This document shows, one piece after another, positions 8,165 to 16,638 of a stretch of DNA of 64,000 nucleotides. The translations under genes were made by a program, and so were the position numbers. How positions within the stretch are numbered: the first letter of the stretch is position 1; the number at the start of each line of letters is the position of its first letter. A model generated the notes under the pieces. It worked only from the letters and a program-made list of their open reading frames with translations. It ran no database searches and was not told where the DNA came from. Source of the stretch: Acidobacteriota bacterium (lineage in GTDB: Bacteria; Acidobacteriota; Blastocatellia; Pyrinomonadales; Pyrinomonadaceae); NCBI GenBank assembly GCA_018269075.1, contig JAFDVJ010000006.1, positions 109,724 through 173,723 on the forward strand, read 5' to 3'.

Positions 8165-10363
8165 TTACATCGCCAGATGATGCTCGCGAAGGCTTTCGAG
8201 ACGCGCGCTGACGTCGCGGTAATCGACGTTGACGGCGTAGATCTGCTCGAAGCATTCGAGCGCCTTCGGCGATTCGCCGCCCATCTCGTAAGCGATCGCC
8301 ATCTCGTAAAGCAGCGCCTGTTTTTCCTCTTCGTTGAGACCCGGCGTTTCGATCGCGCGGCGATACCAGAGCAGCGCCAGATTCGGCATTCCCTGTTCCA
8401 TAAAACAGAGCCCGAGCAGGTTGCAGCACTGGAAAAAGCGGCGCGTGCCGTCGTCGACCCGGACGAGATTGATCGCGTCCTGAAATTCGCGGATCGCCTC
8501 TTCCATCAGGCCCATTTCCTTGTAGGCGGTCGCGAGCTGGTAATGAGTCTCGTAATCGCCCTCGTCGGCCGGCTCGCTTTCCTCGAGACCGAGCTCGCTC
8601 CGGAAATCGTCCATAAAATCGAAGGCGGCGGCCGTCGGTTTGGCTTCCGCCGGCGGATTTTCGGCGGCGGTTTCGACGGGCGGGGGCGCGACCGTCTTTG
8701 CTTCCTCGACGGAAGGTCTGGCGGGGACAGGCTGGTAATCGTCGTCATCGGACGGCATAAAACCGTCGATCTGGGCGCGCAGGGCGTTGATTTCGGGACG
8801 GTGCCCGAATTCGGCTTCGAGTCCGGCGAGCGATTTGTCGGCCAGTTCGAGATAGCCCTGCGTGATGTAGAATTCGATGCTGTCGAGCTCCTGCGAGAGC
8901 CGCATCTCGTCGGCCGGGCGAAGGCTTCCGGTATTTGCCGCCGGGGCCGCGAAACCGGTTTCGAAATCGCCGCCGACCATCGCGAAATCGTGGGTTTCGG
9001 CGGCCGCGCTCTTTTTCCCGTAAACGGCGTCGTCATACGGGCCCGCCGGCTCGCTGAAGGAAAATTCCCTGGCGTAGTCGTCGAATCCCTCGAACGCGTG
9101 CGGCTGCAGATCCGAGCGTTTGCCGTCGAGCTCGTCGATGTTTTCGTAGTGCGGGATCTCGTCCGACTGGACGACCGGTTCGACCGGCTCGGCGATGTGA
9201 TAGTTGATCTCGGCCAATCGCCTGGCGTAGCTCACCTCGTGCGGGATGATCATCACGAGCTGTCCGAGCGCGTAGGACTCGTCCTCGACGGAATCCTTGA
9301 GCCGGGCGATTTCGGCGAGTCTTTCGAGCGCCTTCTTGAGCTCGGATTCGTCGCGCTGCCAGCTGTAGTAACGGACCAGCAGCCGGAGCGCATCGAGCTG
9401 TTCCGGGTTGCGCGCGAGAATCTCGTTCGTCCATTTCAGAAAATCGTCCGAACGGCCGCCGACGAGCAGATGCTCCGACGACATCGAGAGAATCCGGACG
9501 GCCGATTCGAGATTGTCGTTGCGAATGTAAACGGCGACGAGATCGAGAAATTTCGGATAATTCGCCGGTTCCTGTTCGACCAGCCGGATGACCGCTTTTT
9601 CGGCTTCGGCGGCGTTGTTGACGTCGAGATAGCAGTCGACGAGCAGATGCAGAATCTCGCGGTTGTAGGGCTGTTTTTCGAGGATCTCCTCGAGTTTTTT
9701 GGCGGCGTCGTCGGCGTAGCCGAGCTTGACCTGCGTGTTGACGTAGCCGTTGAGCGCGTTCAGATCGTAGGGCCGGATTTCGAGCGCCCGCGAAAACGAG
9801 GTCAGGGCCGATTCGAGCGAGCCCTGTTTGATCAACCGGTGACCCGCTTCGGTAAAGGCCTTGGCGGCCTCGTCCTTGTTGCCGTCCTGCCAGCAGTTTT
9901 CGGCGATCTTCAGATAAACTTCGGTGTTGTTCGGGTCGAGCTCGGCGATCTGCTTCCAGATTTCGAGCGCTTCGGCCTTCTGGCCGCGGCTCTGAAACTG
10001 CTCGGCGAGCACGACGTAATGCGACCGCGCCTCGGCAAACGAGCCTTTCAACTGATAGAGTTTGGCCAATTTCGCCGACACTTCGGCCGAATTAGGCTGG
10101 AGCCGCGAAATCTTGTTGTAAATGGCGATGGCTTTCTGCGCGAACCCCTGCTTGCTGTAATGCTCGGCAACCGTCGTGTAACAGTTGACCGCCTCCTGCG
10201 CTTCGCTGGTTTTGACGTACAGATCGCCCATAATGTTGAGCGTGCTGAAATCTTTGGGGTCGTTTTCGACGATTCTTCGGTACTCGCCGATCGCCGCGCG
10301 TATTTTGCCCTGCGACAGAAATCGCTCGGCTGTTCGCATAGCTTTTACTTTATCGAAGCTCAT
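8165..10363 (-). CDS. Large TPR-repeat protein
   Basis: A 732-aa soluble protein of tetratricopeptide repeats. The first 350 residues hold at least eight helical hairpins of about 34 residues, such as SEAQEAVNCYTTVAEHYSKQGF and NNTEVYLKIAENCWQDGNKDEA. A Pro/Ala/Glu-rich low-complexity linker (about 525-580) follows, then further TPRs ending LESLREHHLAM. There is no signal peptide or membrane segment, so it is probably a cytoplasmic scaffold. Similar proteins occur near motility or secretion genes in other Acidobacteria, but nothing nearby supports a specific role. It starts at ATG 10363 in an AT-rich divergent gap with the sugar-nucleotide gene. Confidence 0.8.
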   Translation of the reverse strand: MSFDKVKAMRTAERFLSQGKIRAAIGEYRRIVENDPKDFSTLNIMGDLYVKTSEAQEAVNCYTTVAEHYSKQGFAQKAIAIYNKISRLQPNSAEVSAKLAKLYQLKGSFAEARSHYVVLAEQFQSRGQKAEALEIWKQIAELDPNNTEVYLKIAENCWQDGNKDEAAKAFTEAGHRLIKQGSLESALTSFSRALEIRPYDLNALNGYVNTQVKLGYADDAAKKLEEILEKQPYNREILHLLVDCYLDVNNAAEAEKAVIRLVEQEPANYPKFLDLVAVYIRNDNLESAVRILSMSSEHLLVGGRSDDFLKWTNEILARNPEQLDALRLLVRYYSWQRDESELKKALERLAEIARLKDSVEDESYALGQLVMIIPHEVSYARRLAEINYHIAEPVEPVVQSDEIPHYENIDELDGKRSDLQPHAFEGFDDYAREFSFSEPAGPYDDAVYGKKSAAAETHDFAMVGGDFETGFAAPAANTGSLRPADEMRLSQELDSIEFYITQGYLELADKSLAGLEAEFGHRPEINALRAQIDGFMPSDDDDYQPVPARPSVEEAKTVAPPPVETAAENPPAEAKPTAAAFDFMDDFRSELGLEESEPADEGDYETHYQLATAYKEMGLMEEAIREFQDAINLVRVDDGTRRFFQCCNLLGLCFMEQGMPNLALLWYRRAIETPGLNEEEKQALLYEMAIAYEMGGESPKALECFEQIYAVNVDYRDVSARLESLREHHLAM

Positions 10364-10622
10364 TGTGAATTTGATTGATTCGGAACCTAAATTTTGATTT
10401 GAATTTGCGAGCCAACGCCTGTTGGATGGGACAAAATATGCAGATGAAATTACGTCTCACCCACATAACCTAAACTATCACGCTTTTACAAAATATGTCA
10501 ACAGATTTTAACACTTTTTGTTATGTTTTGCGGTTTTCGCGGGAAAAACTTTCGGCTTTGGCATTTTGACCTTTGATTCTTTAAAATTTACCTTATTATT
10601 TTTGGTTAGGTTTGTTAATTTT

Positions 10623-11663
10623 ATGCACGCATTAATTTTAGCCGGAGGAAAAGGAACGCGGCTGCGGCCGCTGACGGTTTACACGCCGAAGCCGATCGTT
10701 CCCTTTCTGAATCGCCCCTTCCTGCTCTATCAGCTCGAGATCCTGCAGCGCGCCGGAATCGAGGACATCACGCTCTCGCTGAGCTATCAGCCCGACAAGA
10801 TCGAACAGATTCTCGGCGACGGCTCGGAGTACGGCGTCCGGCTCCGGTTCATCACCGAACCGAGCCCGATGGGCACCGGCGGCGCGTATAAATTCGCGGC
10901 GCACGACGTCCGCGACACGACCGTCGTCCTCAACGGCGACATCCTGACCGATCTCGACATCTCGGCGGCGATCGCCTTTCACCGCGCGAAAAAGGCGACG
11001 GCGACGATCGTCCTCGCGCCGGTCGAAAATCCGTCGGCCTACGGGCTGGTCGAAACCGGCGACGACGACCGCGTCCTGCGCTTTCGCGAAAAACCGTCGG
11101 CCGAAGAGCTCGCCGGGCTGCGGACGAACACGATCAACGCCGGCATCTACATTCTCGAACCGGAAGTGCTCGATCTGATTCCCGAGGGCCAGAACCATTC
11201 GTTCGAATACAACGTCTTTCCCGATCTGCTGAGCAGCGAAAAGCCGTTTTACGCCTATATTCTGAAAGACGAATACTGGCGCGACATCGGCAACCCGGAA
11301 AGCTATCTGCAGGGCCACCACGATTTTCTGAGCGGCCGGATCAGCGGCTTCGAGATCGAAACCGGAGGCCGCGCCGAGATTTCGCACACGGCGATCGTCG
11401 ACCGCAATTCGATCATCGACGACGACACGATCGTCAAACCAAACGCGCGCGTCATCAATTCGGTCATCGGCAAGGGCGTCCTCGTCGAGGAAAAAGCGAT
11501 CGTCGAGAATTCCGTCGTCTGGTCGCACACGCGGATCGCGCACGGCGCCGAAGTCCGCCGCGCCGTCGTCGGCCGGAGCTGCCATATCGGCAAAAACGTC
11601 TCCGTCACCGACGGCGCCGTCCTCGGCGACAAAACGTCGCTGACCGACTATACAAAAACGTGA
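10623..11663 (+). CDS. Sugar-1-phosphate nucleotidyltransferase (mannose-1-P guanylyltransferase-like)
   Basis: A 346-aa enzyme making NDP-sugars for glycan synthesis. It begins MHALILAGGKGTRLRPLT, the nucleotidyltransferase signature. Asp in NGDILTDLD should bind metal, and the Lys of FREKPS contacts the sugar phosphate. The C-terminal 100 residues are a left-handed beta-helix with hexapeptide repeats (HTAIVDRNSIIDDDTIV..., VIGKGVLVEEKAIVEN...). I chose ATG 10623 because the motif follows at once. The layout fits GDP-mannose or dTDP-glucose pyrophosphorylases; the exact sugar is open. mutM follows after a TTCGGAT stem-loop. Confidence 0.85.
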   Translation: MHALILAGGKGTRLRPLTVYTPKPIVPFLNRPFLLYQLEILQRAGIEDITLSLSYQPDKIEQILGDGSEYGVRLRFITEPSPMGTGGAYKFAAHDVRDTTVVLNGDILTDLDISAAIAFHRAKKATATIVLAPVENPSAYGLVETGDDDRVLRFREKPSAEELAGLRTNTINAGIYILEPEVLDLIPEGQNHSFEYNVFPDLLSSEKPFYAYILKDEYWRDIGNPESYLQGHHDFLSGRISGFEIETGGRAEISHTAIVDRNSIIDDDTIVKPNARVINSVIGKGVLVEEKAIVENSVVWSHTRIAHGAEVRRAVVGRSCHIGKNVSVTDGAVLGDKTSLTDYTKT

Positions 11664-11815
11664 CGATTTCGGATTTCGGATTTCGGATTTCGGATTGGTC
11701 TGCTGCTGATGAGTTTCAGCTTAACAACTAGCGTTTAGATTCTGAAACTTACACGGAAAAACCAAAACATTCGAGTTCAGACAATCCGAAATCCGAAATC
11801 CGAAATCCGAAATCG
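11664..11815. repeat. TTCGGAT stem-loop filling the gap before mutM
   Basis: A GATTTCG array (11664-11697) starts right after the TGA. Its reverse complement, the AATCCGA array (11783-11814), ends 5 bp before the mutM ATG. The 86-bp loop shows no other feature. Confidence 0.92.
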
Positions 11816-11819
11816 AATT

Positions 11820-12653
11820 ATGCCCGAACTGCCGGAAGTCGAGCTCGTCGCGAAATCTTTGGACGGGCTCGTCGCGAATCGTAAAATCATTGTCGCCGAG
11901 CTGCTCCGCGAGCGGCTCGCGCCGGAAAATCCGCCGGCCGAGTTTGCGTCGCGGCTGCGCGACGCGTCGATCAGGTTCGTCCACCGGCGCGGAAAACATA
12001 TTCTCTTCGATCTCGACAACGACGAGACGCTGATCGCGCATCTCCGGATGTCGGGGCGGTTTATGCTCCTGCCGGTCGAGCGCGAGCTGCCGAAATACAC
12101 GCACGCCTGTTTTTATTTCGAGGACGAAACGCGGCTCGTCTTTCAGGACCAGCGCCATTTCGGCTTTATGAAGATCGTCCGAACCGCCGAGCTCTTCGAA
12201 TCGAAAGAGCTCAAAAAGCTCGCGCCCGAACCGTTTTCCGACGATTTTTCGGCCGCTTATCTGCGCCGCGTCCTGAAGACTTCGAAAAAGAGCGTCAAGG
12301 AATTTCTGCTCGATCAGACGAAAGTTCTCGGACTCGGCAACATTTACGCGTCCGAAGCGCTTTTTCTCGCCGGCGTCAACCCGCAGACGGCGGCGATGCG
12401 CGTCGCGGCCCGCAAAATCCCGGCGCTCTTCGAAAAAATTCGCGAGGTGCTGCGCGAATCGATCGCGCACGGCTCGACGCTCAACGTCGACCCGGAAAAT
12501 ATCGACGGCAGCTATTACGGCGGCGGCTACGAAGACCGCTGGCGCGTCTACGACCGCGAAGGCGAGCCGTGCATCGTCTGCGGCACGGCGATCGAACGCA
12601 TCGTCCAGGGCGGCCGCTCGACCTATTTCTGCCCGCGCTGCCAGAAAAAATGA
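11820..12653 (+). CDS. mutM: Formamidopyrimidine-DNA glycosylase (Fpg/MutM)
   Basis: A 277-aa bifunctional DNA glycosylase/AP lyase removing 8-oxoguanine and FaPy lesions. After Met removal the N-terminus is PELPEVE, giving the catalytic Pro1 and Glu2. Lys of RRGKHILFDL matches the conserved beta-hairpin Lys. LGNIYASEALF is the helix-two-turn-helix. The C-terminal zinc finger uses Cys251, Cys254, Cys271 and Cys274. Length is normal. The start codon is only 5 bp from a TTCGGAT-family array, with no clear Shine-Dalgarno, so initiation may rely on the repeat leader or be unstructured. Confidence 0.96.
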   Translation: MPELPEVELVAKSLDGLVANRKIIVAELLRERLAPENPPAEFASRLRDASIRFVHRRGKHILFDLDNDETLIAHLRMSGRFMLLPVERELPKYTHACFYFEDETRLVFQDQRHFGFMKIVRTAELFESKELKKLAPEPFSDDFSAAYLRRVLKTSKKSVKEFLLDQTKVLGLGNIYASEALFLAGVNPQTAAMRVAARKIPALFEKIREVLRESIAHGSTLNVDPENIDGSYYGGGYEDRWRVYDREGEPCIVCGTAIERIVQGGRSTYFCPRCQKK

Positions 12654-12655
12654 GA

Positions 12656-12898
12656 CGATTTCGGATTTCGGATTTCGGATTTCGGATTTCGGATTTGCGG
12701 CAGAGCGCGAGGCTCTGCCTTTCGATAAGTTTTCGGGCTTGACAACGGAATCCGGGGTCGATACCGTTGTCAATTGGAACCCCGAAATTTAATTGAAAAG
12801 CCGGAACGGATTTTTTACCCGCACCGAAAGCTCTCCCGAAATTGAAAAATCTTAACGGAGCGGGCAATCCGAAATCCGAAATCCGAAATCCGAAATCC
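12656..12898. repeat. TTCGGAT stem-loop between mutM and the next gene
   Basis: The after-stop array (12656-12696, six units) and the pre-start array (12866-12898) are reverse complements. The latter ends 2 bp before the next ATG. A separate 10-bp palindrome lies in the loop. Confidence 0.92.
12739..12773. promoter_or_regulatory. 10-bp perfect palindrome containing TTGACA
   Basis: TTGACAACGG (12739-12748) and CCGTTGTCAA (12764-12773) are exact reverse complements 15 bp apart. The left arm could also be a -35 box for the gene at 12901. An operator or hairpin is possible; no regulator is assigned. Confidence 0.45.
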
Positions 12899-12900
12899 AT

Positions 12901-13527
12901 ATGAAATTACTTTTATCCGTTTGTCTGGCGGCCCTCGCGCTGGTTTCGCTGTTTCCGTCGCGGGCGCTCGCCTGCGCGTGCTGCGCCGAGAAGGGCGAAT
13001 ACTACATCTCGACCGAAAAACCCGACACCTACAAGCTCGGGCTGCTCGAAGAGATGAAGTTCGACGACGCGGCCGAGCTTTATATGAACGAGGCCGGGTT
13101 CGACGGCATCAAGGGCCTCAAGTCGATCGAAAAGGACTACGACGCGAACGACTGGACGGCGACGCCGGACTTTTTCAACCTGAGCGGTGTTTTCGCCGCC
13201 AAAACCTGGAAGCTCAACTTCAAAACGAAAACCGGCAAGACCGGCACGCTCGTCCTGCCGGTTCCCGCGCAGATGCTGAGCTTTAAGGCCGATCTCCACG
13301 ACACGCCCGAAGACACCGAGGTCGCGGTCTACAAGGAATGGCGGTTCAAGGGCGTCGTCCAGTCGGGAAACGGCTTTCTCGGCGCGAGCATCGTCAAGCC
13401 GACGACTTATTTTCTCGTCCTCCAGGGCCGCGGCAACAACTGCGACAACGCCGAGGACTTCAAATACTGGCGGCTCGAAATAACCGGCCGGAACGCCGGC
13501 TACGCGTTCTTCGGAAAGTTAAAGTGA
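12901..13527 (+). CDS. Secreted CxCC-motif protein of unknown function
   Basis: A 208-aa exported protein. The signal peptide (MKLLLSVCLAALALVSLFPSRALA) is followed by CACCAEKGEYY, a CxCC cluster at the mature N-terminus that might bind metal, form disulfides or be lipidated. The rest looks like a beta-rich domain (KTWKLNFKTKTGKTGTLVLPVP, TTYFLVLQGRGNNC). I recognise no family. It is a single gene, convergent with the DUF4331 gene, and ends in a GTGAAAAA repeat hairpin. Confidence 0.7.
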   Translation: MKLLLSVCLAALALVSLFPSRALACACCAEKGEYYISTEKPDTYKLGLLEEMKFDDAAELYMNEAGFDGIKGLKSIEKDYDANDWTATPDFFNLSGVFAAKTWKLNFKTKTGKTGTLVLPVPAQMLSFKADLHDTPEDTEVAVYKEWRFKGVVQSGNGFLGASIVKPTTYFLVLQGRGNNCDNAEDFKYWRLEITGRNAGYAFFGKLK

Positions 13528-13634
13528 AAAGTGAAAAAGGCGAAAAGTGAAAAAGTCGGGTTCATCGATATGAACCCCGACTTTTTCACTTTTTCACTTT
13601 TTCACTTTTTCACTTTTTCACTTTTTCACTTTTT
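13527..13634. terminator. GTGAAAAA/TTTTTCAC repeat hairpin between convergent genes
   Basis: GTGAAAA-type units follow the plus-strand stop. A hairpin core (AAAAAGTCGGGTTCAT with ATGAACCCCGACTTTTT, one bulged base) comes next, then about six TTTTTCAC units ending at the minus-strand stop. It is both a two-sided repeat array and a plausible bidirectional terminator. Confidence 0.8.
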
Positions 13635-13639
13635 CCCCT

Positions 13640-15049
13640 TCAGTTCGGCGTGTTGCCGGCCTGCGGCGGCGCGAGATACGGGAACCGCTTGAGAAACGGG
13701 ACGTCGTTTTCGCTGACGCCGTCGCCCAAAGCGTTGTTCGGCGCGACGTTCGTTTCCGGCGTGAACGGCGTGCCGCCGGCGACCGCGCGGAGCGCGATGT
13801 CGGTCACGTCGTCCTGCACGCGGCGGCCGTTCGGGAAACCGGCGACGTCGCCGCCGAGCAGTCCGAGCCGGTTGATCTTATCGAACGGCGTGATGGGGAT
13901 CGCGACGTTCAGCCGGAGATATTCGTGCGGCTTGCCGTCCGAGAGAAACGTCGTGTAATTCGGCCCCGTGACGTCGTTGACCGGGATGCCGGTCGCGAAG
14001 ATCGAAACCAGATCGTTGCGCGGCGCGGCCGGAATGTTGATGCCGAAGACGGCCTTCATCAGTTTCGGCAGCTCCGGGTCGAGCACGTAGGGCGCGGCGA
14101 CCGCGTCGTCCTTCGGCGAAAGGCTGTTGAACGCGTCCTTTAATTTCAGCGGGATGACGACCTCGTTGACGAGCGGGTTGCCGAGCCGCGAGATCTGCCG
14201 CCAATCGCCCGTGCGCTTGCGCGAGCCGTCCGGGTTGATGACGGTCGTCGCCTGCCGGCTCGCCGTCGCCCAGACGCCGATCACCGCGTCCTTGTCGGTC
14301 GGATTTTTCGGGATCTGACCCGAGCTCGTCAGGTCCTGCACCGGCACTTCGAGCGCGATCGTCGAGACGTTGAAGCCTTTCGTGTAATCGTAGCCGCCGT
14401 TAAAGCCGACCGATTTCAGGTTCAGACCGTCGAATACGCCGCCGACATCGATGTAAAAGCCCTCGTCGCGCTGGCCGGCGAAGACGCGGCCGCTGTTGTC
14501 GTTCAAGCTGTAAATCGCCTTGCTGCCGAGATTCTTCTCGTAATTCGGCGTCACCTTCGGCCCGATGTTCGCGGGCGGAACGACGAAGCCGCCGCCGAGG
14601 ACCTTGTTTTCCTTTTTCGTGATCCGGCGCACCCAGTAGGTCTGCGGCTCGTTGTAATCGGGATCTTCGAGCGAGTTGATGACGACGTCCTGATTGACCG
14701 CGCCCTGCCCGAGAACCGTTTCGCCGTTCTTCGTTTTCGTGAAAAACTCCAACTGATACGTGACGTCCTCGACGCCGTCGCCCGTGTTGTCGATCTTGAT
14801 CTCGTACCGGACGGTGTCGTCGAACCGGAAAAAATGCGGTCCGCCCGACGGCTGCTGGAACGGGATGTAGTTGGCGATCAGCGTGACGTAGCCCTCGCGG
14901 CCCGGCTCGATGCTCCGAAACGCGTAGGTGTCCGTGTTGTCCGCAAACCGGTCGCGCGCGATCAGCGGCGCCTCCGAATGACTCGACGCCAGCACCGGCC
15001 CGGCGACGAGCAGTAAATTCAATATTCCGACTATGATTTTCTTTACCAT
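13640..15049 (-). CDS. DUF4331-family exported protein
   Basis: A 469-aa exported protein matching the DUF4331 family. After a signal peptide (MVKKIIVGILNLLLVAGPVLA) it begins SSHSEAPLIARDRFADNTDTYAF, the usual DUF4331 N-terminus. FFRFDDTVRYEIKIDNTGDGVEDVTYQL and the C-terminal RRVQDDVTDIALRAVAGG also fit. Its biochemical role is unknown. Such genes often sit with an ECF sigma factor, as here: the sigma gene lies 112 bp upstream on the same strand. Co-transcription is likely although a CTTCCCAAA stem-loop separates them. Confidence 0.85.
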   Translation of the reverse strand: MVKKIIVGILNLLLVAGPVLASSHSEAPLIARDRFADNTDTYAFRSIEPGREGYVTLIANYIPFQQPSGGPHFFRFDDTVRYEIKIDNTGDGVEDVTYQLEFFTKTKNGETVLGQGAVNQDVVINSLEDPDYNEPQTYWVRRITKKENKVLGGGFVVPPANIGPKVTPNYEKNLGSKAIYSLNDNSGRVFAGQRDEGFYIDVGGVFDGLNLKSVGFNGGYDYTKGFNVSTIALEVPVQDLTSSGQIPKNPTDKDAVIGVWATASRQATTVINPDGSRKRTGDWRQISRLGNPLVNEVVIPLKLKDAFNSLSPKDDAVAAPYVLDPELPKLMKAVFGINIPAAPRNDLVSIFATGIPVNDVTGPNYTTFLSDGKPHEYLRLNVAIPITPFDKINRLGLLGGDVAGFPNGRRVQDDVTDIALRAVAGGTPFTPETNVAPNNALGDGVSENDVPFLKRFPYLAPPQAGNTPN

Positions 15050-15067
15050 TTCAAAAACTCCTTAATT

Positions 15068-15161
15068 TTTAGAGGGGGAGTTTGGGAAGTTTAGGAAGTT
15101 ATTATGTTTTCGAACTTCCCGAACCTCCTATGCTTCCCAAACTTCCCAAACTTCCCAAACT
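15068..15161. repeat. CTTCCCAAA stem-loop (9-bp unit)
   Basis: The array at 15068-15101 (GGGAAGTTT on plus) precedes the DUF4331 start on the minus strand. The array at 15113-15161 (CTTCCCAAA on plus) directly follows the sigma stop. The two can pair. Confidence 0.88.
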
Positions 15162-15746
15162 TCAAACAGTTGCGTATTGGTCGCGCGGCGCGGTTCGGCC
15201 GAGCGTTTCGCGGACGCGCTGAAAGCCGCGCCGGATGTGCGTTTTGACCGTCCCGAGCGGGACGTTCAGCCGCTCGGAAATCTCGCCGTGCGACATTCCG
15301 TCGTAGATGTTCAGGATCATCATCTCGCGCTGTTCGGGCCGCAGCGTCTTCATCGCCTTGACGGCCTGCCGGGCCTGAATTTTCGTGTACAGATGCGACT
15401 CGAAGACGTTGGGCGCGGTCTCGAACGTGTCCTCGATCGACTGGACCGCCGGCCGCCGGTAGATCTTGCGCAGACGGTCGATCAGCCGCCGCCGCGCGAT
15501 CAGCGTGATAAAGGTCGATTCGGCCGACTTCGCCGCGTCGTAGCGCCCGGCGTTCTGCCAGATTTCCATAAAAATTTCCTGGACCGCGTCCTCGGCGTCC
15601 TCGCGGCGCGGCGTCAGCTGGCGGGCAAGCGCCCAGACCAGATTGCCGTAGCGGTCGAGACATTCGGCGACCGCCGTTTCGTCGCCCGCCGCGACCCGCG
15701 GCAGAATGCTGTTTTTTTTCGTTTCCAGGGTGACTGACATTTTCAT
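15162..15746 (-). CDS. ECF RNA polymerase sigma factor (RpoE-like)
   Basis: A 194-aa group 4 sigma factor. Region 2 (AVAECLDRYGNLVWALARQL and EDAEDAVQEIFMEIWQNAGRY) binds core polymerase and the -10. Region 4 carries a helix-turn-helix (MSHGEISERLNVPLGTVKTHIRRG) for the -35. The ATG at 15746 is 5 nt after AAGGAG; the ATG two codons on is an alternative. It probably controls the downstream DUF4331 gene and itself. No anti-sigma gene is adjacent, which is unusual. It is divergent from a second ECF factor. Confidence 0.9.
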   Translation of the reverse strand: MKMSVTLETKKNSILPRVAAGDETAVAECLDRYGNLVWALARQLTPRREDAEDAVQEIFMEIWQNAGRYDAAKSAESTFITLIARRRLIDRLRKIYRRPAVQSIEDTFETAPNVFESHLYTKIQARQAVKAMKTLRPEQREMMILNIYDGMSHGEISERLNVPLGTVKTHIRRGFQRVRETLGRTAPRDQYATV

Positions 15747-15919
15747 TTCCTCTCCTTAATTTCCGGTAACTTTTTCGCTAAAATTTTCTCTCTCGGCCCA
15801 TAACGCGAAGTTTTTCCGAAAATCCCACAACGGGCTCGAATATTTTTTTGATTTTTTTTCGAATAGCGATAAAATCTGCTAGAAAAACAAAGAACAGAGT
15901 TTGAATCCGGTCGGCGAAA

Positions 15920-16489
15920 ATGAGCGAAAAACAAACGGAACCGGAAGCGCAGGAAGTAACGCGGCTTCTTTTGAGTTTAAATGACGGCAACCGCGAGGCG
16001 GTCGACGCGCTCGTGCCGCTCGTTTACGCCGAGCTGCGCCGGCTCGCCGCGCATTATCTGAAAAACGAGCGCGCCGAACATACCCTGCAGCCGACGGCGC
16101 TCGTTCACGAAGCGTTTCTGCGGCTCGTCGAACAGGAGACCGCGTGGCAGAACCGGACGCATTTTTTCGCGATGGCCGCCAATCTGATGCGGCGCATTCT
16201 GGTCGATTATGCGCGCGCGCACGCGGCCGAAAAACGCGGCGGCGCGGCCGAAAAGATCGCGCTCGAAGACGCCTTCGTCTTCGTCAAGGAAAAACCGTCC
16301 GAGGTGATCGCGCTCGACGCCGCGCTCGAAGAGCTGGCGAAGATCGACCCGCGCCGGAGCCGCGTCGTCGAGCTGAAATTCTTCGGCGGCCTGAACCACG
16401 AGGAAATCGCCAAAGTGCTCGGCGTCCACGTCAACACGGTCCTGCGCGACTGGAACCTGGCGCGCGCGTGGCTCAAAACGCAGATTTGA
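15920..16489 (+). CDS. ECF sigma factor of the Sigma70_ECF (PF07638) type
   Basis: A 189-aa sigma factor of the Acidobacteria/Planctomycetes type. Diagnostic blocks are LYAELRRLAAHYLKNERAEHTLQPTALVHEAFLRL (from about 35, printed in part: LQPTALVHEAFLRL) and FFAMAANLMRRILVDYARA. The HTH is GGLNHEEIAKVLGVHVNTVLRDW near the end. It begins MSEKQTEPEAQE. It lies just upstream of a transmembrane Ser/Thr kinase on the same strand; this pairing is common in Acidobacteria, and the kinase may control the sigma factor by phosphorylation. That link is inferred. Confidence 0.9.
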   Translation: MSEKQTEPEAQEVTRLLLSLNDGNREAVDALVPLVYAELRRLAAHYLKNERAEHTLQPTALVHEAFLRLVEQETAWQNRTHFFAMAANLMRRILVDYARAHAAEKRGGAAEKIALEDAFVFVKEKPSEVIALDAALEELAKIDPRRSRVVELKFFGGLNHEEIAKVLGVHVNTVLRDWNLARAWLKTQI

Positions 16490-16520
16490 TTTCAAGCAAG
16501 ATCGCAATAGATTTGAGGAT

Positions 16521-16634
16521 TTAACGCGAAGACGCAAAGGCACAAAGGCGCAGGAATCATAATTCAATGCCCGGCTCCGGTCGCCCATTTTATTATCTCC
16601 GCGTCTTTGCGCCCCGGCGTCTCCGCGTTGAAAA
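16521..16634. repeat. CGCAAAGGC-type stem-loop between sigma and kinase genes
   Basis: The array at about 16521-16552 (GCGAAGACGCAAAGGCACAA...) follows the sigma stop. The array at about 16600-16634 (CGCGTCTTTGCGCCCCGGCG...) is its approximate reverse complement and ends 5 bp before the kinase ATG. Confidence 0.82.
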
Positions 16635-16638
16635 AAAG

